NCBI GenBank assembly: GCA_038373885.1
Contig: JAWZYV010014444.1
Span: forward strand, 1-64,000
Reading direction: 5' to 3'
Length of the DNA stretch: 64,000 nucleotides
Origin: Cheiracanthium punctorium
Taxonomy: Eukaryota > Arthropoda > Arachnida > Araneae > Cheiracanthiidae
Under the pieces are notes generated by a model that did not search any database, had not been told where the DNA came from, and was given only the letters and a program-made list of their open reading frames with translations. Shown here in pieces: positions 10,820 through 22,509 of this stretch. The translations under genes and the position numbers were made by a program. The first letter of the stretch is position 1; the number at the start of each line of letters is the position of its first letter.

Positions 10820-11060
10820 ACAATAAAATATGTGTTGCAGTATATTGTGATATAGTGTGTTATAATATATTTCAATATGTGGTAACGTAATATATATAAT
10901 TATATATAGATTTTTATAATGTAAGTGCTATAATTATTGCAATCTGTGTTACGAATTATTTTAATAATCCACTTTGTACATTATACCTTGTGATATTGTA
11001 TTTTGTGATACTGCATACTGAAAAACTGTAATGTGCAACTTAGGGTTGTAATATATATTA
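10820..11060 (+). repeat. A+T-rich degenerate short tandem repeat
   Basis: Phrases such as TATTGTGATAT, GTTATAATAT, TGGTAACGTAATAT and TACTGTAATG recur with irregular spacing of roughly 10-25 bp. It looks like an eroded simple satellite. Confidence 0.45.
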
Positions 11061-11415
11061 TGGTACTGTAATGAGAGAGAAGCTGCGGGGACATGGAATA
11101 GAAACATGTTCCCCCCCGTGGGCAGGGCCGGACTGGGCCATCTGGCGGTCGGGCGAGAGCCCGATGGGCCGATGGTCATGTGGGCCGCATGGGCCGGTGC
11201 TCTGGATGGCCTAGACACGACAGCGACCCTCAATGTTACGACACAACATGTGCAAGCTATATTGTATGCTGAATAATGGTTCTCATATCAAAACTATATT
11301 TATAATTATTAAAATTGCAATGAGCTTTGTAGAACACATTAGAAATACAAAATACACATTTAGAACAACATGTAATGGAAGCTGGAGCTCGGTGCCGGTG
11401 ATCGTTGGGCCGACA

Positions 11416-11503
11416 CGCATCTCACTTCAACAGAGACACTTCACTTCTCCGCATCTCACTTCAACAGAGACACTTCACTTCTCCGCATCTCACTTCAACA
11501 GAG
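11416..11503 (+). repeat. 34-bp tandem repeat, 2.6 copies
   Basis: CGCATCTCACTTCAACAGAG plus ACACTTCACTTCTC starts at 11416, 11450 and 11484 with essentially no variation, so the amplification is recent. It lies inside the 3.8-kb hAT-like element. Confidence 0.9.
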
Positions 11504-11666
11504 AACTCAAACTCTAAACATTACTATTTATAGGCCTTTATAAAGATTTCAGTCATCCCAGACGGGACCCATGATGCCTTAAAATTGTCTTAAAAACAAT
11601 CTTCATAATAAGAAAATGTGCTTTAAAAAAATAGCACGCCCAAATTGCAGTGAGAAAAATAAAATA

Positions 11667-12734
11667 CAGTGGTCGCCGCTTATTCCGGTCACATCGGGAC
11701 GGATTGAAATTGACCGGAATAACCGAATTTGATTCCGAAATAAACGGCGGTACCAAAGTAAAAGTGAGAAAATTTGAGGGGAAAAAATTAGCAAATTAAA
11801 TCACAATATGTATAGACTATCAGTTTCGGACGACACGTGCTTTCTAATATGAAAAAGAGAAGTTTTCTGATGAAAACGGGAAAAGGGGTATATTAGTATG
11901 TAATTTTTGGTTTTATTTACTTTTTTGGAACCTGGGTTAGTATTTGGTGCAGAATTTGTTTAAAATTATACTTTTTGTATCAGGAAATACCAAGAGATTC
12001 TTTTGGTGCAGAAACCTTCAAAAATGTGCTTTTTGTATCAGCATGTATCAAGAGATTCCATTTGGCGTAATCGGCGCAGCCGTAGCAAGCACTCCTGCTG
12101 TATTACTCAATAGTTTGACTATATACTTATTTATTTAATAAAAAGAAGAAACAACTGAAAAAATACATACATATATACATTTATTGTTTAAAAAAAATAT
12201 TACAACTTCTTGGTGGGAAAATTCGAAATTAAGGCTGTTTTACTGCCATAGTGTCATGTATCGCAAGCTGAATTTAACTTAATCTTCAAAAGAGGTAACC
12301 ATTTACGTTGAACTCTAAAGCGATCTACGTAAAGTGTCTATAGCGTTCAGCAAATCTATTCTTTTGATACATACCCTTCAGGTGTAGATCGCCGTCATCA
12401 TCAGGTGTCTCATTGGTTCAAGGTGTCGGATTGATCATTAATTTTAATAAAATTCTATTAAGTGAACTAACAATTTTTTTGATTGAATTACTGTAACATC
12501 GAAACACAAATATGAGTCATCTTTGACCGGCTTTCACGACGCCCTAAAAGCTAATTACGTCGAAAATTTAACCTAATCTCCAAATTACTTGACCGGATAA
12601 AGAGGCACCCACTACTGGCGTAACCGGCGGAAAAACAGTGCAGTTTGGCCATTTTGTTCTGTTCCTACAGATTTTCACCGGAATCAGCGGCTATCCGGAT
12701 AAACCACCGACCGAAATAAGTGGCGACCATTCTG
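11667..12734 (+). mobile_element. Nested 1.07-kb inverted-terminal element
   Basis: The left end is CAGTGGTCGCCGCTTATT; the reverse-complemented right end is CAGAATGGTCGCCACTTATT. The subterminal regions also mirror each other (CCGGAATAACCG versus CCGGATAAACC). The left flank is TA, suggesting a Tigger/pogo-type Tc1-mariner element, but the right TA is displaced. No open transposase frame remains. Confidence 0.65.
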
Positions 12735-12936
12735 CTAGACGGTGACTTTTAAATTCACAATTATTTTTGGGAGGGAGAGTTATGCTATAACTTAATTTAA
12801 TTTTAGTTGAAGCATAATGTAGCATTCGTCATATTAGTAAAACGAATGAATGAATTACAATATGCAAAAAACAATAAAGTTTTGCGTGATTTATTCTTCA
12901 AATAAAAGTAATTAAATGTACATGATAGTTTTTGTC

Positions 12937-13295
12937 CCGCAAGGGCCTGTTCGCTAAGCTCCGTTCTCATAAGAACATGGAAAATGAAATAGAACGGTTT
13001 GGCCAGTGTTTGGGAGTGTGAAAACCTCTCACGTCTGGGCTGCTATGGGTCCAGGTACGCTAATGGAAGCTGGCACACGTAAAATCTGTTCGTGGCCCCA
13101 ATGTCCTTCATGTAAAAATAATACCTCTGGGAGTGCCGATTTCATGTGCTAGTCTTTCATCTGGAACTGGTCCAAAATTAGGAAGCCACTCATAGGGGAC
13201 AACTTTGGTTTGTAATAGACGACATCCCCTTGACCATAATCTACGGCCCTCGTAGTGGTCAAGCCTCCAGTAGGCTGCTGACCCGGCCATTAGAA
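12937..13295 (-). repeat. G+C-richer block of unknown origin within the hAT-like element
   Basis: The block stands out from its A+T-rich surroundings by base composition. The minus-strand open frame 13108-13416 (about 100 codons) covers part of it but has no recognisable domain and runs into a poly-purine tract. It could be an unrecognised SINE or a captured host fragment. Confidence 0.4.
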
Positions 13296-13299
13296 ACGA

Positions 13300-14680
13300 A
13301 GAAAGAAAAAAAAAATGCAAGTTATGCACGTTTTTGCCATTAGTAGGGAAAACCTGGGGAAAAAAAAAAGAAAGAAAGAAAGAAAAACAGTCCCGGCAAA
13401 AAAAAGGGGAAAGCATAAATATTTTTGTTGCAAGCGTGAAAAAAGAATAGCTGACTATTTAAAGTTTTGATAAAATAATATGTAGGTGTGTAAACATGCT
13501 TGCACTCTGACACTAAGTTAAATGATACAAATTTCATTAAAAAAATGAATGAATATTCTAAAATTTTAATAACTTTTCTCAATCGTAAAGAATTTTTTTC
13601 TTTTTGTTTCTAATTTAAATATTCACCTCGGTGCTTCGAGTGTAATAAATATGCTACAATATGACACGGCAAAATATCCTCTTCAAATTTTATTTGTACT
13701 TTTGAGTTTAATGAAGTTTTAAATCTTGATTTTTTAGAACTTCACTCCATTATATGGCACACATGTGCTATGATACCTGAATTATTTTGTATAGTGTCTG
13801 AGGCAGTTGGTACTGTTTTTGAGTTTTGTAAGGTCTTTTACTTGAAGATTAAAATCCCGAATACTATTTACAATGTTTGGATTAATTTATTCACATAGTG
13901 TTCATTAACTATTTTTAATTGCTATTATGGTTTACTTTTTTATTTAGCTATTACGAATTTAGTTATGGTGAATTTGTATGAAAGTACTTTAAATAGTAGA
14001 AAATTAAATCAAGTCATTACACCATTTCTTTTCTAATTCAAGTTTTACTTTACCGTCATGATTTTCTTTTGAATATTTAACTTTAAACTGTCTCAACATT
14101 GTAGACTGGTATATAAAGTATATAAGATCTTTAAGTTAAAAGCTGAACATTGGCCGACCGCGGTTATCAACCTGAGGTATATCAAAGTTAAAAGTCAAAC
14201 TTGGCCCGCGGTGGGCAACAGCCCACATGCGGGAGGCCTGCGTTGCCCAACTTTCTCAGTATCTACTGATAAAAATATAAAATGAGCATTTAAAGAACGT
14301 GAAAATAATTTAATTGTGTTGGATGAGCTAAAATATTCTGATTAAATTTAAATATCCCAATTAAACTGATATGAGCAACCGTAACAATTCATCAAATATT
14401 ATACAGAAATATACAACATTATTATATGTAATATTTAATAATTATCACATGCTAGATTTGAGTAATTTAATTTTTGCCTTTTTTTTTCATTTTCTTCCTG
14501 GTTTTATGCCCTTCCAAACCAGCATACCCCTGCCAAAGGTAAAAATCAAAATGAAACTTTTTTTAAAGTAGAGAAATGTCACTGAATCAAATATTTCAAA
14601 AGTTGTCTTCAAATTATTCCGAAAAAAGCTTCAATAAAAAATATTGGGTATTAAATAAAATTTCTTGAATAATGCCACAT
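13300..14680. other. A+T-rich body of the 3.8-kb element
   Basis: AAAG-rich tracts occur around 13305-13410. Beyond them there is no coding or RNA signal; the short open frames here are low-complexity. Confidence 0.5.
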
Positions 14681-14681
14681 A

Positions 14682-14840
14682 CAGTTGAGCTCGATTTTAA
14701 TGTCATTGAAAGGAAAGGAACACATCATTTAAGACGCGGTGACGTTGTAAACGAGCATCTGCATTTTAGATATTTTCAGATTGAACGTATAGAATATCTT
14801 AGCGTTATAAGAGAGCCATCCTTATAACAAAGTTCAACTG
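14682..14840 (+). mobile_element. Small Tigger-like MITE, about 159 bp
   Basis: The left end CAGTTGAGCTCGATTTTAAT follows TA; the right end reverse-complements to CAGTTGAACTTTGTTATAAG. Right flank is CA rather than TA. End style matches pogo/Tigger MITEs. Confidence 0.5.
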
Positions 14841-15498
14841 CATTTGTGCATCCCCTCTCCGTTAAACTAATATCCTAGATGCACAACTGAAGTTGGGGGC
14901 CGGTCTGGTGGAATCGCCCGGGCCGTTTCAACGGTCCAGTCCGGCCCTGCCCGTGGGTAATCAAGTTGTGAACCGCTTTCAATCGGCTGCCCCGTAGAGT
15001 GTCCCCCTACCCAGTGGCGTAGCTAGGGGGGGGCAAGGGGGGACATCTGTCCCCGGGCGCAGCACCAAAGGGGCGCCAAATCGATGTTACGAAACTTTAG
15101 AAGAAAAAAAAGGAGTTGTGTTTGTATTTTTATTTGTTGACAGAAAAAGAAAAAAAAAATAGAACAATCACAAATGAATTTTTTTATAAAGTTATAATCA
15201 AACTTTTCACAATGATTTACAGGAAATGTTTGTAGCTATTTCAGAAGATTTTCTTTGGAAATCGAGTTGAGCTTCCCCATTCCTTTTTTCTTCTCTCTTG
15301 AGGGCTTCTGTGTCGTGTAACTGCGTTTTTTATATTTGGCCATTTCTGTCTCTGACTATATTCCTAGGATGTTCCAGAATTCTTGTTTACAGTATTTTAT
15401 CAAGGTCAAAACATTACTCAAGTTTTCCCAAACTTTTAGAATGATCTTGGAGGATTTCGTTTTGGATATTTATGGTGTTACAAATCAAACTTTTATAT

Positions 15499-15527
15499 GG
15501 TTAAAAAAAAAAAAAAAAAAAAAAAAA
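15499..15527 (+). repeat. Poly(A) tract
   Basis: A long uninterrupted A run in the 4.4-kb element. No adjoining retrotransposon could be defined. Confidence 0.85.
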
Positions 15528-15597
15528 GCCTATATATATGATTAATCGGTAATAGAGAATGGCATTCTCAAACCCAAAATACTCTCTTAAATTCAGA

Positions 15598-15695
15598 TCA
15601 AGTTTTTCTCAGTTTTGAGTTCAAAATAGCGCCTCTCCGAAGTTGGCGCCCCTTGCTTATCTTGCTTACTGTGTCGGGGCGCTCCTGTGTACGAT
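15598..15695 (-). repeat. Short G+C-rich dispersed repeat, copy 2 (inverted)
   Basis: Reverse-complemented it reads CAGGAGCGCCCCGACACAG, GTAAGC, GGGGCGCCAACTTCGGAGAG, then TTTTGAACTCAAAA, in the same order as 8078-8170 and 47612-47690. Confidence 0.55.
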
Positions 15696-16044
15696 CCACC
15701 CGTTTGGTAATTAATAACGCAACTTTTAATATAACTCTTATTAGTATAATAAAATGCAGTATTATTTCTAATAAGAACGTATAAAAGATTCACCGATCAC
15801 TATACTAGTGTAAAATTATTCTTTTTAAATTATTTAAACAATCTTGTATTTTAGATAAATTTAAACTTGATTTTTAACATTCATTAATAAAAATTTATTC
15901 TTTATACAATCATTATCAAAAATCAAAGCTGGAATCATTAAAGCTGTGGCCCACACACAGTTCAGTCTTCAAATTGAACATGAGGCAAAATATTTTTCAA
16001 TAACCCGTGTATGTTTATCTAGAAAGTGCAAGAAATCAGTCGTA

Positions 16045-17020
16045 AATTTTTTGACTCCAGTATCACGTAAAAACGAGTGAAGCAAATGATATGAAATTTG
16101 GTGTCATGATATATGGTCACTCAACTTAAAACATAAGCGTCGAATTTTTAAAAAATCTTCATTAGATTTCGAGATTTTGTGAAAATCCTTTCAAACTGCG
16201 TAAATTTGTGTTCCAGCATCACGTAAAAACGACCGAAGCGATTGAAATGAAATTTGGTATCATGATTGGTGGTCACTCAACTTAAAACATTGTCGTCGAA
16301 TTTTTAAAAAATCTTGATTAGATTTTGAAATTTTGCGAAAATTGTTTCAAACTGCGTAAATTTGTGTTCGCACATCACGTAATAGCAAAGGTGAAAAAAT
16401 GGTATTTGGTGAAATGATAGGTGGTCATGCACCTTAAACTATAAGCATCTTAAAAAAAAAAAAAAAAAGATCAGATTTTGGGATTTTGCGAAAATCGTTT
16501 CAAACTGAGTGAACTTTTGTTCACGCATTACATAATAATGACTAAAGCGAATGATATGAAATTTTGTCTGATGATGTTGCTCAACATAAAGTATAGGTGT
16601 CCAATTTTTTAAACATTTTGATTAGATTTTGAGATTTTGTGAAAATTCTCTCAAAATGCGGTTATATTTCTTCAAGCATCGCGTAATAACGACTAATACG
16701 AAATTTGGTGATATGATAGGTAGTTGCTAATCTTAATTTATAGGTGTTGAATTTAAAAAATATTTTGATTACATTTTGAGATTTTGTGAAAATCGTTTTA
16801 AAATGCTGAAATTTTTGTTCCAGCATCACGAAATAAAGACTGCAGAGAATGAAACGAAATTTGGTGACATGATAGGTTTCAACTCAACTTAAATTTTAGA
16901 GTTCCAATTTTACAAAAATGTTGATTAGATTTTGAGATTTTGCGAAAATTATTTCAATATGCGGAAATATTCGTCCGCTCATCACATAATTACGACTAAA
17001 GCGAATGAAATAATATTACT
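16045..17020 (+). repeat. Tandem repeat, seven diverged copies of about 153 bp
   Basis: The core 'CATCACGTAAAAACGA..GAATGA.ATGAAATTTGGT' followed by TGATAGGTGGTCACTCAACTT and TTAGATTTTGAGATTTTGCG recurs at about 16058, 16214, 16369, 16521, 16674, 16823 and 16976. Copies are perhaps 75-85% alike by eye. It lies wholly inside the 4.4-kb hAT-like element, so it may be part of that family. Confidence 0.85.
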
Positions 17021-17060
17021 AAGTTACTCTCTAACCTGTAATATTTTAACAATGTACATA

Positions 17061-17356
17061 GGGCCGTGGTAGCCCAGTGGTTAAGGCGTTGGACTCGTAA
17101 CCGGAAAGTTGAGGGTTCGATACCGGCATACCACTAAAGACCACAGTGTACATGCGGTGTACGTGCACGTTAAATCCTTGGTTCCGAAAGTCCTCTCAGC
17201 GGTCGCTAGCAGTTTCCGAGGGGTGCCAATATTCAGGTGCCCCCCCCCCCCACCTTCTGATGAGGTTCCAAATTGTGGCGGGAAATTCCGGGAAGGACGC
17301 ATATGTAGCTCTAAGCGACACATTCAGTGACGCGAGCTGTCCTCTCCTGGCAAATA
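17061..17356 (+). mobile_element. tRNA-derived SINE with 13-bp target duplication
   Basis: The head contains a polymerase III A box (TAGCCCAGTGG, 17070-17080) and B box (GGTTCGATACC, 17114-17124) spaced as in a tRNA. The acceptor and anticodon stems do not pair, so it is not a working tRNA gene. AACAATGTACATA (17048-17060) and AACAATATACATA (17357-17369) flank it, a target duplication with one mismatch. The tRNA-unrelated body includes a C-run near 17240. It is a different family from the SINEs at 10.6 and 19.7 kb. Confidence 0.85.
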
Positions 17357-17491
17357 AACAATATACATAAAAATTATAACTTCGCTTTCTTTACTTTGGC
17401 AACATTCTACATCCATTCTGTGTACTCTTACAATGCTAACGAAAGTTCTTGCTTTTTGAAATTTGCATTCATTTTTTTTTTTTTATACTAA

Positions 17492-17518
17492 CCCGTCAAC
17501 GGCGGGTACTTCAGCTAA
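17492..17518 (+). mobile_element. Possible Helitron 3' terminus
   Basis: A short stem (CCCGTC, loop AAC, GGCGGG with one wobble) is followed 8 bases later by CTAA and then T. That layout (hairpin, then CTRR, then host T) is that of Helitron 3' ends. No 5' partner was found. Confidence 0.35.
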
Positions 17519-17519
17519 T

Positions 17520-18900
17520 ATAAAATAAACACATTGACAAATTATTATTTTTTTAAAATATTAAGTAGACTTCTAGATTTTTGTGAATTTAAAACGTCAG
17601 TTTTACTCTCACTGTACGTACTCTCACTGTCACACTTAACGCACTGTAGTGTAGGTTCTACAGTACAGCCTTTAATCGATCGCTCGTGCGAACGGAAAAA
17701 TTCCCTTCTGCTCCGCTCTCTGAGAACAGAAGCGGAGAGAATTGAGAAGCAGTACGGCTCTTCTGATATCATTCCGTTCGCACATTTTCGGTGTGGACAA
17801 GGGACATTTTTTGCGGTTATCTCTTCCGGATTTTCCCTTGGTTTGTTACGTTCGGTTAGTTAATCCATTTTTATTTCATTTTCTTATTATTTTCTTCATT
17901 TCTATCCTTTTTCCACTAAAATATTTTTTTTTAGAAACTAGTGTAAATAATTAAGATGGGAGCAAAAGAAGTGTTTCGGAGCTAAAGCAGGGACAATTTT
18001 CAATACTATCCTTTGACAAAAAATTGAAATAAAATGAATCAAGACTTGTACCTTTGCTAACACTTATCTTGGTGACGAAATGTAAGACAAAATATTACTT
18101 GTTTTCTTTCAGTTGCGTGCATTGTTTTCCTTTAACTGCTGGAAACGAAAATATATTTTAATTTGTAAGGTGCGTTGTATCTGCCTATTTAATTTTCGAC
18201 ATTTGTTTTGTGAACCTCCATTTAAATAACCCACGAGCCGCCACTGTCTGGATGCTCTCTCGTAATTCGGGGACATTTGAAGAGAACTGAAAGTCAACGT
18301 GAGATATTTTTTTCTCATATGATTCTACTTAGTCTTTCATTCCTTATATAGTAATAATCTGCTGTACTCGTCTTTTTAAAAAGCTGCATATTTAAATAGA
18401 AACTGCTTTAAAGTCAGCGTTTCTGGTTCTCCTTCCCAAGAGAACCTTCAAGTTAAGGTAAGAAATATTGTACTTTTGCAGTTTTCTATATTGCTGAATG
18501 CGTAATTATGATTTTTAAAATAAAAATGCGAGTTTAAAATTTTTCAGTGCTTAAGGTTGTTCTTTTAATTATATTTTTACAAGTAATAATGCAAGAAATA
18601 ATACAAGTTTTGAGCATCTTCTCGGAAAAAAAAAAAAAAAAGTTGATATCAGTAACTGGAAAAGAATTCAAAATGTCTTATATTTCAAATGCCAGAAAAA
18701 AAAAAGCCCGAAAAAAATTCGTTTTGATCCGTTTGGTAATCGGGTCAGTAAAATATTCGAATAGTAGAAAATAAATGCCATCATACGTACAGTCATTGTT
18801 AGCTGGTGTGCATAATCTATCGAAGTGCAAATCACAATACGAGATACATGGTAAAGCAAGTATAAATTAGTTTTGACCTGACATAAATATTAAATATAGT
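17520..18900. other. A+T-rich body of the 4.4-kb element
   Basis: It contains a purine/pyrimidine stretch at 17690-17760 with an imperfect inverted repeat (GCTCCGCTCTCTGAG and AGCGGAGAG). A lone hAT-type end, CCCACGAGCCGCCACTG, lies at 18230-18246. No gene is supported. Confidence 0.5.
18230..18246 (-). mobile_element. Isolated hAT-type terminus
   Basis: CCCACGAGCCGCCACTG is identical to the right end of the element at 21431-22501. No matching opposite end was located nearby, so this is a truncated relative. Confidence 0.6.
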
Positions 18901-19721
18901 TAATTCGACTGCTGAAGAAGGATAAAACATTTTTGTATCACTGACATATGCCCAACCCCCAATGGTAGGGACTAAAGCCCGCCTGAATGTGGAGAGTTAA
19001 AAGGGAATTTTTTTTAAAAAATAGAAAATTGTCAGTTAATGAATTAAAATGTTTTATTCTTAAAACTTGTCCTCAGATTATTTCTAACACTTTTTTCACA
19101 TAACGAATTACGTTGATAATGGGCTTCTATGGGTAAATGGTATGGCGTTCCATGGACAAATGGTACAGAAGGTTTTGATGTTAAAAGAAAGTAGCTGTAA
19201 TCGGCAAACAAGCCAAAATGCAATCAAGAAAGGAAGGGGGTGGGGGATTTAACGTATTTTAAATAATTGTATTTTTTAATCACTTTTTTTATTTAAATTT
19301 TTTTTAAATTTTCAGATATTACAGTTTTCTGAAGAACTTTTATGGGTTTGCCCTTTCCCTTTTTAGGGGGAGGTGGAGGGGGGGGGCGCAAAATCTTCAG
19401 TTGTCCCCGGGCGCTGGTAACCCTAGCTACGCCTCTGCCCCTACCCCTCTACATTGTTTAAAAAGCCGTTTTCTTTTGAACGTTTTTTACAAACACTGAA
19501 GAAACTTCGCTATTCTTAGTTTTGAGTACGGGATGCGCTCCCCTCCTTTTCCCAATTTTCGGTCATATCCTACTTACACCCACAGCAGCCATCTTTCATG
19601 AGCCCTTCATCATTCTAATGCAAACATATGTATTTACATATGCATGCAATGTAGACGTACACTTATATATAATAAATAAGCAATTTGCATATTTCTGCAA
19701 TATCGTTCTTTCTTCTTCGGG

Positions 19722-19960
19722 ATCCTAGCATGGCATAGTAGTTATGTCACTGAAAAAATTAGGCGGCCGAAGTGTGAAGGTTCCGGGTTCGGGTCCCAAC
19801 GCGCAGCTCTCGATCTAACGTTCTGGAGTTTTGGTAGGTTTTCTCCAGATGTAACGTGAATACGCGTTAGAGACCCTTTGGAAGTCCAACTCCCAAGGCA
19901 CCTCCCCATCCATGGCAGATCGCCCTAGCGTAGCGTTGCCATAATCAAACAAACAAACAT
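19722..19960 (+). mobile_element. tRNA-derived SINE, family A
   Basis: It opens with CTAGCATGGCATAGTAG (A-box-like), has a B box in CCGGGTTCGGGTCCC, the shared TTTTCTCCAGATGTAACGTG body phrase, and ends in an AAACAAACAAAC tail. It is collinear with the minus-strand copy at 10582-10784. I could not define a target duplication with confidence. Confidence 0.75.
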
Positions 19961-20289
19961 CGGGCGTCCAAGACAACTGTGGCTTCTGCCCTTACATTTT
20001 TCAGGCTCTGGCTCATAAAGCGAAAAAAGAAGTTTGAATGGACTACTAAATATTTAATCGAGATTTTCAACATATTTATACCGTTAACAACATGTATGTA
20101 CGACGTGTATTTTTTTCTGTTATAATTAAAAAAAAGAGAAATTATTTTTAGTAAACACCTTGAAGTAAATTTTTTTAAATGAACCTTTAAATGAAAATTC
20201 AATGTTTGTTTTCATTTCATACGTGTATAGAACAAACGATGTTTTCTTTCTATAATTCATTGTTAGGTAGCAGTAAAACCTAAAAGAAT

Positions 20290-20600
20290 GCATCGATAGA
20301 TGGCAGCACCAAACTTAGTGTTGGAATAGTTTAAACTCAAGATATTTCCTAGTAGTTATTTAAAGGTAAAAGTAATTTACTTTAACTGAAAAAAGAATCT
20401 GTTAATGAATTGTTATTTTTTTAATAACATTTAAACGCATCACGGGGTAAAACTGCGAAATTCACATGAATGGTGGGTGGTTTGTGGTCGCTAGCGTGTG
20501 ACTGAATCTCTCTTTTGGTTTCACCGAGCCAGCTGCTGATTACTCAACTCAGCCTGAAACCAGAATTCTGTTTCAAAACAAAATCAAAAGTTATGGTTTC
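20290..20600 (+). repeat. Segment paralogous to 47815-48010
   Basis: Both places begin with a TAGATGGCAGCA motif and later share the order CAGCTGCTGA, ACTCAACTCAGC, CAGCCTGAA and a TTCWGTTTC phrase. A GTAAGT follows in each (20757 and 48176). The order suggests duplicated regulatory or 5' exon DNA, but no coding is visible. Confidence 0.5.
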
Positions 20601-21422
20601 GTTAAGTAAAGGCGTGGCGTTTCGTAGCATTATATTATACCATTATACTCACAAGTAATAAATAAGATAATTTCCAGTTTCCAGGGGCAGAGCTTCTTGT
20701 TGAAAGCCTACTAATTTGTGGTTTTGTTTTTGCGGAAAACCGGCTATTATTTGTAGGTAAGTTATTATTTTATGTCAACGAAAGTTAACACCTATGCTTT
20801 CGTTGGATTATTTAAAGTTTTATGATTACCTTTGTGTTATTAAAACCGACACAATTTAGAGTACAATCGCAATCCTATTGTCAAGCATCGTCATTAAATG
20901 TTTTCTTATTTGCTCTTTTATAAAGTTTATATTTTCTACTTTTGTTAAAAAAAATTTAAAGGAGTTTTTTTTTTAATAGTCCGATAAAAAAAATCCGATC
21001 ACTTTCTAAACCTATTTGCGGATACCGCAATTTTCTATCATTATTTGTTCTTTTTTAACGAATTTTTACAGACATTTTGACAGCAGACTTGTTTTACGGA
21101 AAATATTACATTTCACAATGTTTCTATTACATTACTTTATAGAAGGCAAAATTATTAGATTTATTAATTCAATGACAATTCTTTTTTAAAACTTGCTAAT
21201 TTTCTTCGGGTTGATGTTCTACTCTGTTCTTGTATTCAAACACACTGAAAATGTCCTCCAGTGCCTTGAAGCAGTACGGCAGAAAATACAATTCCCACAT
21301 CTTATGTCAGAAGCCTTGCATTGGGAGGGGAAAATTTATTACACTATCCTGTCATCCCATGTGGTATTTTCGGACGAAAGATACTTTTAATTGGTTACTT
21401 AAAGTGCGAGTCATTCTTAACA
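20600..21422. other. A+T-rich DNA, no recognised gene
   Basis: No domain-bearing frame. A GTAAGT splice-donor-like site at 20757 is the only signal of note. Confidence 0.45.
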
Positions 21423-21430
21423 GGTCCTGC

Positions 21431-22322
21431 CAGTGGCGGCCCGTGGTCAAAACTGTTAGTGCAGCCGGAAGCATCTGAGCCCTACCCATCCTCCTCCGGA
21501 CAGGAATGGAAAATCTTTGTTACTGAATTCGAAAGCTGGCGGATTAAGCCCTCACCGAGGGAAAAAAAAAAGAAATTACATAAAAAATGTAAGAGATTCT
21601 ATTTTACTTCCATAAAATGGACATAAATTTCAACCAGCCGCTCTTATCCTCAAAATTGCATTAATTCGTGTCTGATTCGAAGTTTCCTTAGAATTTTCTT
21701 TTGTAACGATAACTTGAGAAGAAAAGAAAAAAAAGAAAACTGACTTATTTTTTATAAGTCAAATCAATCCTCCTTTCTTAAACTTGTGAATCGGTCAGTG
21801 ATGCCCTCATAAAAAGGCGTTGTTTGAATTCAGATATCAATAATTTTAAAAGCTCTTTAAAATTTCCCATGTTTAAAGAATTTTCTCGCTCACCATGTCC
21901 TCTAAATGCCAGTTCTTGCTTACTTAAAAACAATACTGCTTTGATGAGGAATTGTGCATTCATAAGCGTCTATTCAGGCTTACCTTCTTGATAAATTCAG
22001 CAATATAAAGTCGAGAGTTTGCCGAACATCTATTATCCTTACACCCCTCCCTCACTTCTCGAGCCAATCAGTGAGTCGAATTCACAGGTACTGCCGACGT
22101 TTGGAAATCTGTCATGAGCTGAGTCTTAGCTGCGTACCACCATTATAGCCTATGCCAGAGGGACTGCTTACGTAATCGTTGTCATGGCAACGGTGCTGCC
22201 AATTTTCTTATCAGCGCTCTGAGCTGAACCAAAGATTTTCCCAATTGAATTGCGGAAAGATTAAAGTGCTTTTTTTTCTCAATGAGCGATCCGGCCGGCC
22301 ACAATACGGTTTTTTTTTGTTT

Positions 22323-22361
<39 letters not shown>

Positions 22362-22501
22362 AGATTTTTTTAATTTACCGTAGGATTCCATAATTCTAAT
22401 CTGAATTTAGGAAAATTAGTAGAATAAATTATTTTAAAGTATGTGCTGATAATTTCAAGTGCAGCCCGGCAGTACTTGCTGTATCCCACGAGCCGCCACT
22501 G
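21431..22501 (+). mobile_element. 1.07-kb hAT-like element with perfect 8-bp target duplication
   Basis: Ends are CAGTGGCGGCCCGTGG and the reverse complement of CAGTGGCGGCTCGTGG. GGTCCTGC flanks both sides (21423-21430 and 22502-22509). The interior contains short open frames without recognisable domains and a 36-base T run. It is non-autonomous. Confidence 0.88.
22326..22361 (+). repeat. Poly(T) tract
   Basis: About 36 T without interruption, inside the hAT-like element at 21431-22501. Length may be affected by sequencing error. Confidence 0.9.
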
Positions 22502-22509
22502 GGTCCTGC

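Larger units (their letters stand above)
11123..14949 (+). mobile_element. 3.8-kb hAT-like element with perfect 8-bp target duplication
   Basis: The left end CAGGGCCGGACTGGGCC and the reverse complement of the right end, CAGGGCCGGACTGGACC, form a terminal inverted repeat with 16 of 17 matches. CCCGTGGG flanks it exactly on both sides (11115-11122 and 14950-14957). CAG...CTG ends with 8-bp duplications are diagnostic of the hAT superfamily. No transposase-like frame is seen inside; the body is A+T-rich and holds a 34-bp tandem array, a 1.07-kb nested element, a G+C-richer block and a small TA-flanked MITE. It is therefore a non-autonomous or gutted element. Confidence 0.85.
15012..19437 (+). 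mobile_element. 4.4-kb hAT-like element with perfect 8-bp target duplication
   Basis: The left end CAGTGGCGTAGCTAGGG and reverse-complemented right end CAGAGGCGTAGCTAGGG match at 16 of 17 positions. CCCCTACC lies on both sides (15004-15011 and 19438-19445). Both ends also carry GTCCCCGGGCGC in direct orientation just inside. No transposase frame is evident; the body contains a dispersed repeat, a 153-bp tandem array, a SINE with its own target duplication and a Helitron-like end. It starts only 54 bp after the target duplication of the 3.8-kb element ends. Confidence 0.85.

Noticed and set aside
17061..17135. Functional tRNA gene
   Set aside because: A and B boxes are present, but the acceptor and anticodon stems do not pair and the sequence continues into a SINE body with target duplications.
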